Source: Temnopleurus reevesii
Lineage: Eukaryota > Echinodermata > Echinoidea > Temnopleuroida > Temnopleuridae
Assembly (NCBI GenBank): GCA_036244855.1
Contig: BQKZ01010900.1
Location: 5,760-19,788 of the forward strand
Length of the DNA stretch: 14,029 bases
Reading direction: 5' to 3'
This document shows, one piece after another, positions 1 through 7,551 of the stretch (within the stretch, counting starts at the first letter, position 1; the number at the start of each line of letters is the position of its first letter). The notes under the pieces were generated by a model. The model ran no database searches. It saw nothing but the letters and a program-made list of their open reading frames with translations, and was not told where the DNA came from. A program made the position numbers and the translations under genes.

Positions 1-1
1 A

Positions 2-41
2 TACGGATTGCTGCGGATTTCTACGGATTTTTACGGATCCA
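2..41. repeat. Degenerate 10-bp tandem repeat at the left edge
   Basis: Four consecutive units of 10 bases share the pattern T-R-CGGAT-N-N-N: TACGGATTGC, TGCGGATTTC, TACGGATTTT and TACGGATCCA. A further CpG-rich tract, including a GCGCG run, follows to about position 90. The array may continue outside the window. It is either a short minisatellite or the subterminal repeat of a transposable element; the sequence does not decide between them. Confidence 0.5.
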
Positions 42-436
42 CATCCGCAGACATGCGTATCGCGCGTATCTGTCCGTCTGACCATAGCATTACTATATAC
101 CCGCTTTTTTCGGGGGGGGGGGCTAACGTGCGTATATGTATTTCAGTTGAAAATTTCCTTGTAATTTATATCGTAAGACCAGCATGTAAATTGAAATGAT
201 ATATTTATTTCAATTCTGTTTTGCGTGTAAACAGAATGCCATTAGTGCTGAAACTGTTATTTAGTTCTTTTTTACTTGTCTTATCAATCAACCTGAAATT
301 TAATTGAACGAAAAAAACGGTAACGAACCACATTGAGCAACTGTGATCGAGATCATAACTTCAGCACGTCACATTTTGTGGCTGAAAAAAGAAAGAAAAA
401 TACGTTTGTCGCGGGTTTCCCCCGCAACCGGACATG

Positions 437-650
437 TGTGGCTCAGTGGTAGAGCGTCTGCCCCATGAACGGAAGGTCGTGGGTTCGATCCCCGGCCGAG
501 TCATACGAAAGACTTCTTGCCAGGCGCTCGGCATTTAAGAATGGAGAAGGGTAATATTAGCTTTCTGTTATGCAGGGTCCTCTAGAAGGAGAAGAACTTA
601 CAGCTGAAAGTGGCTACCCTAGGTAAATGAGAGATAGCATCCGTATTTTC
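437..650 (+). mobile_element. tRNA-derived SINE
   Basis: The head at about 432-506 is tRNA-like. An A-box (TGGCTCAGTGGT, 439-450) and a B-box (GGTTCGATCCC, 482-492) stand at tRNA spacing. The D stem (GCTC/GAGC) is intact and the anticodon loop would carry CAT. The acceptor stem pairs at only four or five of seven positions and the T and anticodon stems have mismatches, so this is a tRNA-related polymerase III promoter and not a working tRNA gene. Unrelated sequence without coding potential follows to about 650, which is the usual SINE body. The 3' end is a guess because no clear tail or target-site duplication was found. Confidence 0.6.
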
Positions 651-1067
651 ACGAAAAAATCTGAACAAAAGTATAGTAACTAAAACACCTGCAATGTGTT
701 ACGCTCTATAGAATCGCCAGGTAATTCAATGGTAGGGCATTTGAATGGTTGCTATGTCTAGATTTTAAATCATAGTTCAAAGAATTGATGATTATGTTGT
801 ACATGGAAGGCTTAAATTCAACCTTTTATCATTATGTGCGTTCAACAAAGTATAAACAGAAAAAACCGAAGTGTAGATCAGTTTTGAAAAGAGCACGTCC
901 AAGTGTCCACGTGTAAATGCAACCAAGAAACGGCCCATTACCAGATTGTATACATATAATTTGCTGACATATATTTCCGAGTGTATAAATGCAAAAGGAA
1001 TGTGTGCTTTGTAACAGTTAATAAGTTAGTATGTATACAGGGTTTACCATCTTCAGGTAACACTAAC
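651..1067. other. Downstream intron of locus A and flanking AT-rich DNA
   Basis: This stretch follows the donor site of exon A3 on the minus strand, so it should be the 5' part of intron 3 of gene A. No further esterase exon is visible here. At about 713-800 a GGTA..TTCAATGGTAGGGC motif followed some 60 bases later by CATAGTTCAAAGAATTG resembles a strongly decayed A-box/B-box pair, perhaps an old SINE, but it is too eroded to call. Confidence 0.4.
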
Positions 1068-1227
1068 CGGTTGACAACTGGGCAAAGATTGCCAGCCGAT
1101 AGTTAAAAGTTACTACGATGACGTCACCAACAGATACCAAAGGAACTCCATAATAGTCATACGTCATTGATGATCCTGTAGAAAACCCTCCTCCGTGTAT
1201 CCACAACATAACAGGTGTTCCGGTTGG
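1068..1227 (-). CDS. Locus A exon 3: oxyanion-hole exon
   Basis: Encodes about 53 residues beginning [20 protein letters not shown] is the oxyanion-hole loop that stabilises the tetrahedral intermediate. The stretch [10 protein letters not shown] is the conserved strand that follows it. The acceptor is ...ATTAACCAG before 1227 (phase 0) and the donor is G|GTTAGT at 1067 (phase 1), directly after LSTG. Without splicing the frame would meet a stop at once, which supports the donor. The residues just before the donor, AIFAQL, replace a motif whose glycines are nearly invariant in the family. Confidence 0.85.
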
Positions 1228-3045
1228 CTGGTTAATATAACAAAAGAAAAAAACATATCCCATAGAATGGATAATCCTTTATGATTGCCTTTGTTATTTC
1301 TTTAACGTGAACATTAACTTTGTCATATCATGCATTATACTTAAAGGGGAACTTCACCCACACGTTGATGTTCTCTCAGTGGGTGGAGAAAATGATCCAA
1401 CAGGGAAATTTTAGCAAAATTGGACGATCCATTCGAAAGATATCCATTTTCAAAGTTTGAATTTTCACCCCTGATGGGCTCCTTAAATTGGCAACGTACT
1501 TATAAAACGGCTGTCAACATGGAGAACCCTCCATTCACTTCGTACACAAAATGTCACATTTTGTTCCTTTTACAGAGAAGAAGATAAGGAATCTACAATA
1601 TTCATCTCAAAATCCATGCAGAATCATTATGTCCATACCATATTTGGAGAGAGTAGTAAAACTTTGTCTACTTTAGGTCCTGTCTACTTTTCTATTAAAA
1701 AAAAAGAAGAAGAAAATGCGAAATTCTGTGTACAAAATGAATGGAGAGTGTTCCATGTTGGTGCCATTTTGTGCAGGTAGTTTCCCAATTTAAAGAGCCC
1801 ATGGGGGATAGAAATCTAAATTTAAATAATTTATAACTTTTGAATAAATTGTCGGATTTTGCTAAAACATTTTACATTTTGATCATTGTATTTTTCTCCA
1901 CCCACTGAGCATGCTGAGAGTACATCATTTTCTGGGTGAAGTTTCCCTTTAATATACTTATGTAGGTACCGTATGTATTGCTTTCACGTTCGTCGTATTC
2001 TAATATACGGTAGCATACAAAGGCTAATTAACATGATGTCAGCAATAGTCAAATGATGCGAAGTTAATGCCCCAGTCACATAGAAGCCCATAAGCAAGAT
2101 GATTCAACACGACTCTTTATTCGCAGGCAATTTACTCTGAACTTTTCAACGAGTTGTGTTCAATCGTGTTGATTCCGGGCCTCTATGTGACTGGGGCTTA
2201 AGACATTTTATGACGGTGTTATAAAAAATGTATTATCAATGCAAGTTCATGCGTTTGGAGAACGAAAATGGATCCTGCAGATGTTCGACAAATCAAGTTT
2301 GCTAGAATGTAAAATCAAGCAACTATGAATTAAGTGTAGATAATTGATCACTCTAACAATTAGCAGCTAATAGAATATGTTAAATTGGGTCTGGAATATG
2401 ACTTGAAACCATTTGGATATACCTTTGGACTAGGTGTGTAGACATTCAAATACAGACAATCCTCATCAATATTGGGGAAAAGAAAGGAGGGTGCTTGTTG
2501 ACAGGCTGGTGAAAACTCAGTAGCATTCCGAACACCTTCCCATGACGTCATCGGCTCTGGAGGAGCAAACCGCGTTGGAGGGCTAGCAAACGGAACACCC
2601 TGTGATGACAGAAGATACGAAGTTGGCGTACATATTTGCAGTATTATTGATAGAATCGAACGAATATATTTTCATTTTAGAATTCACTTTGTGTTGAATT
2701 TCGTCTTTTATAATTTGCCCTAAATTCTGATAATATGGGCTAATTCTCAATAGTTCACATTAGGATCCCCATCATTATACCATCCCCATCATGAATACAA
2801 AATCAGTCAATATCAAAATTCGCGATGACCCATCTTTCAAATGAGTTGCAATCGCTATTGCAAGTTTCCAACTATTCACTTACCAAATACATATCGACGT
2901 TTTTGGTGATATTGATGAACTTGATTTCACTGAACTCGACAGTCTTACCAACCAGTTCTCCTTCTGACACCGTCACCCGTGGTGATTGGGCTGATATGAA
3001 GGTGATAGTAGAGAAAGTGACCAAAAGAGTGAGTAGGACCTCCAT
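1068..3045 (-). CDS. Locus A: carboxylesterase/cholinesterase-family gene, first three exons (partial, continues off left edge)
   Basis: A secreted alpha/beta-hydrolase esterase of the carboxylesterase type-B family. Three exons join in frame with GT/AG splice sites: 3045-2884, 2599-2423 and 1227-1068, giving about 166 residues, against 550-600 for the family. Visible features in order are a signal peptide, the GVPFA-PP segment, the first disulfide pair (ACQQ...EDCLYLNV), the oxyanion-hole HGGGF motif and the FNYR strand motif. The catalytic serine, acid and histidine would be encoded to the left of the window. Only 14 residues separate the two cysteines of the first disulfide loop and none is Trp, so the choline-binding Trp of true acetylcholinesterase (Trp84, Torpedo numbering) is absent. 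A general carboxylesterase-like or divergent cholinesterase-like enzyme is therefore more likely than a classical acetylcholinesterase. The motif after NYR is unusual (LAIFAQL where the family has LG-FGFL). Confidence 0.85.
1341..1952. mobile_element. 612-bp foldback MITE with TTAA ends
   Basis: The element starts TTAAAGGGGAACTTCACCCA, and the reverse complement of its right end reads TTAAAGGGAAACTTCACCCA. The pairing continues inward through GTGGGTGGAGAAA, TTTTAGCAAAAT, GATGGGCTCCTTAAATTG against its imperfect partner, and CAACATGGAGAACCCTCCATTCA, so each arm is roughly 220 bases with mismatches. TTAA at both ends with AGGG termini fits a non-autonomous Kolobok-type element better than piggyBac, which normally ends in CCY. 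It has no ORF of its own. It lies in intron 2 of gene A, and the transcript could form a long imperfect hairpin. Confidence 0.75.
2064..2201. mobile_element. 138-bp foldback MITE flanked by TTAA
   Basis: The left end TTAA-T-GCCCCAGTCACATAGA matches the reverse complement of the right end, TTAA-GCCCCAGTCACATAGA. The match extends imperfectly through AGGCCC and ATCAACACGA, and the centre contains TTCGCAGGCAATTTACTC. TTAA on each side is the expected 4-base target duplication of piggyBac- or Kolobok-type transposases. It is too short to encode anything and is a second, unrelated insertion in intron 2 of gene A. Confidence 0.7.
2423..2599 (-). CDS. Locus A exon 2: first-disulfide exon
   Basis: Encodes 59 residues from [11 protein letters not shown] to VYTPSPK. 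It holds the N-terminal esterase signature [11 protein letters not shown] and both cysteines of the first disulfide loop, at exon residues 33 and 48. The sequence NAT is a potential N-glycosylation site. The acceptor CATCACAG before 2599 and the donor AAG|GTATAT at 2422 are both phase 0. The short cysteine loop contains no Trp, in contrast to the longer loop of acetylcholinesterases. Confidence 0.88.
2884..3045 (-). CDS. Locus A exon 1: signal peptide and N-terminus
   Basis: Encodes 54 residues starting [19 protein letters not shown], a hydrophobic signal peptide with likely cleavage after ISA, followed by [14 protein letters not shown], the usual start of the mature esterase fold. NIT near residue 45 is a possible glycosylation site. 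The ATG at 3045 was chosen over in-frame ATGs at 3156 and 3126 because it has A at -3 and G at +4 and places the hydrophobic segment at the very N-terminus. The donor is a perfect TTG|GTAAGT at 2883 (phase 0), joining MYL to GVPFA as in the family. Confidence 0.85.
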
Positions 3046-3124
3046 CCTGACTGCCTTCGTGATCTTGACGAAATGAAACTTTATTGTGATGTCGGGTTGA
3101 CGCCGTTTGTGTCCATGCAGGCGC

Positions 3125-3130
3125 ATTATA
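3125..3130 (-). promoter_or_regulatory. Possible TATA box of gene A
   Basis: On the minus strand TTTTATAATGCG lies about 80 bases upstream of the chosen ATG. Initiation some 30 bases downstream would give a 5' leader of about 50 bases. The match (TATAAT) is imperfect, and AT-rich DNA produces such motifs by chance. Confidence 0.3.
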
Positions 3131-5143
3131 AAACCTAACCGTTCTCGAATCACCACATTTTTCGTCTGTTTTCGACAAGATTGTTTGTTCCTGAGCTCCT
3201 TGAAAAGTTATCCATTAAAAATCAACTGATCATATTGATTACATTCATTTAAAATTGTTCAAGTGTTTATTATTTCTTTATTTGCACGTTTAATGATAAT
3301 CGACGGGTTTGGTTTTGATCTCTGGACTACATATCACGTCATCCGTTTGAAATACAATTCTAATCATAAAAAGGTTTGAAATTAATTTCTAACTAATTAA
3401 GTATATTATCTAGCCCACTGCCGATGAATGAACCGTTGTAAAGTGAAACTAAAAGGTAAAGCAAAGTAATTTGAAATAAAATCATTTGAATACAGATCTG
3501 ATCGATGGAAAAGGCATGCTTCTCTTTGATATTTTATTTCAATATAAAATTGAAAACTTCAAAAGGTTTTTTATTCATCCTTACTTGCTTCTATATTTAA
3601 AAAAAAAATGTAATACAAAGCTCATAATGGCTACACATACTAACGTTAAGAAGCACCTCAAACTCATTCTACAAATAAAAATCATCACCAAATAAAATGA
3701 TTAGATTTTTCTTATAGAATAGTGCTACACGATACCAGTAAAGGAAAAGTCAAATTATAAACTCAAATTATGCTATGCTCTGTTCAACGTAAATAAAGCA
3801 ATAGGTCACCCTCTTACACTTTCCTGATTGGATGACTGGTGGAAGACGCTAAGATTTCAACGCATCATCATCATCATCATCATCATCATCATTGAATTTA
3901 ACCATCAAGCTTCATTGATATATCAATATTTTGTTCGAAGAAAGACATACAATTTTATACACAATTTATGATATTCATATTAAGAACATTAATAATCTCC
4001 GACATCACTGCTTGGCATGTACATTATTATCAATTTGCACTCCAAGTATGTAGCTTTAATTGAAACAAAATATGATCAATAAAAACGAGCTTTTTTAATG
4101 CTCAAATTCAATCAATGCTGATGGCAAATATAAAGATTATGTAAACAATTTCCATGTGTTTCCATGTTGACTTACCTTGGCCAACCTTTGATTCAATTTT
4201 TAATGTATTTCATCACAAAAGATGCAGTGTCTTTGTTTACTTTGAATCTGTTCTCTAATCAGTCGCGTCCAATTCTAGTCAAGCACTTGTCCATGAAACA
4301 AGAATTGTGCTTTTTCATTTTCAACACATTCGTGCTGATTCATTGCTTATCTAACCCCGAAAAAGAGATGATATGGATTCTGCTGCTTTAAAAACTAAGC
4401 CCGATGTTGTTCACAGAACTTATTCCATTGTCATTGTATTCCATTGTTTTCAATGACATTTCTACACAATTTCTGCTTCTATTACACGGGGTGATTGTCC
4501 AAACATACATATATACTTGTAGGCCGATCCCATGGATCAAAGTGAAAATGAATCACAAAAGGTACGGACAAAAAAATAGTGTGAAATGGATTAATGATTT
4601 ATTTTTTCTATTTAATCTAAATAAGCTTAAATCATTACCCCCAATTCCAAACGGTGGAAGAAATCTCCAACTGGCCATGAGCTAATCTACGCAGCTATAA
4701 AAGCATGAAATAATTATGCGCTGTCACATAATTTTTATGAACATGAACACATGAACATTTTTTTTTTCATATCAGAAGCTGAATGTGATACGCAATAAAT
4801 AGATTTATACCCTCCTATGCCACAAGTATTGCATTTGCGTACCGTTGAAATTAAAGTGTCATACACGGTTTGTAAATAATGTAGGGTAAAACAATTCTTA
4901 ATTGAGTTATGCCTTGGGTACCAAAGACCATAGACGACAAAGGTGGAAATGGCAATGTCTCGACTTGCAGATTAGCCAACGGCTTCTCGCAAGATTGTTT
5001 TCCCTTTCTTTAAATCAAACTTATTCCATGACTGGTTGAATACTTCTACTAACAAAAAGTGTCAAAATCTATACCCCATGTAATGCAAATAAAATAGACA
5101 ATCTTAGTAGAAGACGTCACTCTCAGTTCCTTCAGGGCATTTT
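3131..5143. other. Intergenic region between loci A and C
   Basis: About 2 kb of AT-rich DNA between the head of A and the tail of C. It holds a (CAT)10 microsatellite at 3863-3892 and a few open frames (3486-3695, 4164-4391, 4404-4685) whose composition is biased to F, L, I and K and which show no splice logic or family resemblance. I see no exon, RNA gene or clear transposable element here. Confidence 0.5.
3863..3892. repeat. (CAT)10 microsatellite
   Basis: Ten uninterrupted CAT units in intergenic DNA. A shorter (CAT)5 stretch is at 8652-8666. Confidence 0.95.
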
Positions 5144-5149
5144 TTTAAT
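5144..5149 (-). terminator. Possible polyadenylation signal of locus C
   Basis: On the minus strand ATTAAA, the commonest variant of AATAAA, lies about 275 bases past the stop codon of locus C. No canonical AATAAA occurs between the stop and this point. In AT-rich DNA this is only suggestive. Confidence 0.3.
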
Positions 5150-5305
5150 AATTTTATGGCACATCGTGTATTGGCCATTATGTTTTGAGAATGAGCAATA
5201 TAATTTCAAATTCCAAAAGGTTATCGTTCTTGAGTACAGAAACTAATCCTGAGATACTTTATAACATTTTTTCTTCAAATGGCCAGTGCATAGAATTGAT
5301 TTATA

Positions 5306-5327
5306 CGTGTGTCCTGAAGGACACACG
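5306..5327. other. 22-bp near-perfect palindrome in the presumed 3' UTR of locus C
   Basis: The ten bases CGTGTGTCCT are followed by a 2-base centre and their exact reverse complement AGGACACACG. It begins about 95 bases after the stop codon of locus C. In RNA it would form a tight hairpin; as DNA it could be a binding site for a dimeric protein. Confidence 0.6.
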
Positions 5328-5421
5328 AAGGATACGGTATGGCATGGGAGGGTAGATAGATATATACAGCGGCGGCAATGATAAACATAATGGATCATTA
5401 TCATATAAAAAGTCTCTATCT

Positions 5422-5537
5422 CTAGTTGCATGTCGGTAGTTGCTGATACTCTTGGAAAGCCTTTTCCCATTCAGTCATTTCACCCTTCCAGTCATCGTAA
5501 TCCTCTAGCCATTCCTTCTGGTCTTCATCAATGGTGT
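5422..5537 (-). CDS. Locus C exon 3: acetylcholinesterase-type T-peptide (WAT) tail
   Basis: A terminal exon of 116 bases ending in TAG at 5422-5424. It encodes TIDEDQKEW through LPTCN, with aromatic residues at the characteristic spacing W-x6-W-x6-W-x3-F-x2-Y and a cysteine six residues after the Tyr. In vertebrate acetylcholinesterase this amphipathic helix binds the proline-rich region of ColQ or PRiMA to form tetramers, and the cysteine makes inter-subunit disulfides. The acceptor is CACCAATCCCCAG and the exon enters in phase 1. It differs from the B copy at 5 of 116 bases and one residue (Leu where B has Arg after the first Trp-containing KEW). Confidence 0.85.
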
Positions 5538-6270
5538 CTGGGGATTGGTGAAAAAACGTAAGAGACAGAAAACTATTCAAACGAAAAATAATAAGCATAT
5601 ATTGTCGAAATGGATTGGCCAACATTGGATTACCTCTTAGAAATAAATTACTGAATTTCTAGTTTTCAGCAATATTCTTGGATTATCGACTATGATATCA
5701 TAATTATGCGAGGTCATATAAGAAATCTCCCAATCCAATTGAATTCCTTTCAATAGCAGAACGCGTCTTTTGGACCACGGATGCGAAATATGCAATTGTT
5801 GTTAAACAGACGCATTCTTTTCAAGATTATCTGCAGAAATTCACTAGTTGGAGTTGTTAAATTTCATCTATATTTTACAAAACGATTGTACCTTGATAAT
5901 GGTTATGAATCCCCTCGCTTTCACTAAAATAAAGTAATATACACACATTACATGTCAGCAAATGCTGTTGATTCCACGACTGGCACATAATATGATGGCA
6001 TGGCATTGTTCAAAACTAAACTACCCAAAAAAAATGAATTACAGGTTTGAGGATTTGTCTATCTTTCGGTACCTCGAATCTGCATGGTAGTCCTTCTTTT
6101 TGCATTGTTTTCAAGATTTTACAAGGAGAGTCTACCCAAAAATATCAATTTTCCAACAGGAGCAGAAAAAAACCCCAAATGAATACGGTAGAACACAAGT
6201 TTGAGTATAATCGGACAACTACTGTATTAGGAGAGTTATGAATGTTTGAATATTTAGATAATTTGCATCT

Positions 6271-6560
6271 GATGATGTCATAGGTGCACAACTGACCAAT
6301 TATTGTATAAAATGTTTCTTTTTTTTCCTCAAAAATGTATCTATAGGATATCTTCATGATCATGATTTGCATGTTTACATTCAAACAAACTCTGTATCAT
6401 CATGTAGAACTGTAGAGATTATGAATATTTCTTCATAAATATAAAGGAAATTTTGGTTGCTAATGCAGCCCTGATGTCATCAAATTGGCCACATGTCTGA
6501 ACATTTTTACCCATTTCATCATTCTTTCACATCTTCAAAAAATCATAACTTTTGTATTAC
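6271..6560 (+). repeat. Dispersed repeat, copy 1 (inverted relative to 8743-9035)
   Basis: Three blocks occur in the same order and nearly the same spacing as in the reverse complement of 8743-8958: CATAGGTGCACAA-TGAC near 6280, GATATCTTCATGAT at 6347-6360 (14 of 14), and CATCAAATTGGCCACATGTC at 6478-6497 (one mismatch). The following CATAACTTTTGTATTACTTA at about 6544 resembles a motif also seen at 8990 and 1832. It lies in intron 2 of locus C. The family is not identified and shows no coding potential. Confidence 0.65.
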
Positions 6561-6673
6561 TTATCCAATTTTCTTCAAACTTTGTACTGCTCACCTTTTT
6601 TTTCTGCTTCTGTTTAAAATAATTCTGATCTTATTCCATGTCACCCTTTTATAAAAGTTAAACTATTTCATAC

Positions 6674-6855
6674 TTGAAAATGTCGCTAGGGTATCCATAT
6701 GATCGGTCCAAAAGCGACAGTGCCTCGTCAGCAAAGCTCTTCCTTCTCCCAACTCTAAAGACAGTTCTTTGTATTTCAGTTCAGGTATCGTGAACAAAGG
6801 CCACGAGTTCTCTTCAGTATCCCGTTCATCGTCCATGGTAGACTTGCTTGGGTTT
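6674..6855 (-). CDS. Locus C exon 2: end of the esterase fold
   Basis: A 182-base exon with acceptor CCCAACCAG (phase 2) and donor TTTTCAA|GTATGA (phase 1), both equivalent to those of B2. It encodes NPSKSTMDDERDTEENSWPL then FTIPELKYKELSLELGEGR and HCRFWTDHMDTLATF. The cysteine before FW corresponds to the last fold cysteine of cholinesterases. Over the shared 43 residues about 29 match exon B2. The loop between NPS and SWP is six residues longer and very acidic compared with B2. Confidence 0.8.
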
Positions 6856-7483
6856 CTGGTTGGGGGATGTAAAAATGGAAATGCGAGACTCGAATACATT
6901 TATCAATATAATGGTTCTAGATTATCCATGCTTGTCAAAATACTTTTTACTTTCCTATCTATTTAATCTCAACTCAAATTGAGTGACAACACGTTTTTTT
7001 ATCTCTGATATATAGAAGTTGGAAGCAATCTGGCATTGAAAAAACTTATACAGTATTATTCCTCTTTGAGATTGTTCTAATGGTACAATCACAAAATAAC
7101 CAGTGCACCTGAAAATTATACAGAAGTAAAATGTTGTAAATGCATAGTTTCTTCTATTCAGCAAAGTCTGCATTTTATCATTCATCTGCACAAAGTAAGA
7201 AATATTCAGGTAACACAGTTATGTCAATCAGAAATACTTACTTATGAATTTCTAAATTTCTAAAATAATGTACTTACATCAATCTGTGAATCAATGAAGG
7301 AAATCGAAATTATCCATGTACCTTGACGAACAAGCAGTCAAATCTATCACCTCTGTTCTTTGGAGAGGGAAAATGGTTAGAACTTAGCAAATTTTACATA
7401 AGCAGCTTACAAATTTTTGGTTTCTACTAAGTCCTCCATTTAAACCTAAATGGTTTACTTCGGTTTGAATCTTTGAAATTTAC

Positions 7484-7551
7484 CCTGTCTTGGCAAAGTT
7501 TGTCCAGAACTGCATGAACTTGACGGAGAGGGCGTTTTCCTCATCTGTCAA
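7484..7551 (-). pseudogene. Locus C exon 1 fragment (3' third only)
   Basis: Sixty-eight bases encode LTDEENALSVKFMQFWTNFAKTG, which is the same as the end of exon B1 apart from Thr for Ser near the end; 60 of 68 bases match. The donor is GG|GTAAAT, phase 2. Similarity to B1 ends abruptly at 7551. By chance the sequence there reads TGTCTGTGTTGACAG, which could act as a cryptic acceptor (phase 1), so use as a small exon cannot be excluded. Confidence 0.7.

Larger units (their letters stand above)
1228..2422 (-). other. Locus A intron 2, carrying two foldback elements
   Basis: A phase-0 intron of 1,195 bases, donor GTATAT at 2422 and acceptor CAG at 1228. More than half of it is two separate TTAA-flanked inverted-repeat elements (1341-1952 and 2064-2201). 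The remainder is AT-rich with no coding signal. Confidence 0.75.
5422..7551 (-). pseudogene. Locus C: truncated duplicate of the last three esterase exons (or alternative 3' cassette)
   Basis: Three exon copies (7551-7484, 6855-6674, 5537-5422) correspond one to one with the exons of locus B. They have the same splice phases and no frameshift or premature stop. The first is only the 3' 68 bases of its 195-base counterpart: similarity stops at 7551, so the catalytic-histidine segment is missing, and no such segment is visible up to 11800. With the upstream gene absent, C cannot encode an esterase on its own. It may be a decayed partial duplicate. Alternatively its second and third exons may serve as alternative terminal exons spliced from B, because the B1 donor and C2 acceptor are both phase 2. 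The intact reading frames and near-identical terminal exon argue that it is not simply dead. The introns share no visible similarity with those of B. Confidence 0.6.

Noticed and set aside
432..506. Functional tRNA gene (CAT anticodon)
   Set aside because: The boxes are good, but the acceptor, anticodon and T stems are mismatched and SINE-like sequence follows; treated as a tRNA-derived SINE head.
2945..3178. Minus-strand 77-codon ORF overlapping exon A1
   Set aside because: It is a shadow in another frame of the signal-peptide exon and has no family features.
4164..4685. Two plus-strand ORFs of 75 and 93 codons
   Set aside because: Composition is what AT-rich non-coding DNA gives, with no domain, splice context or start context.
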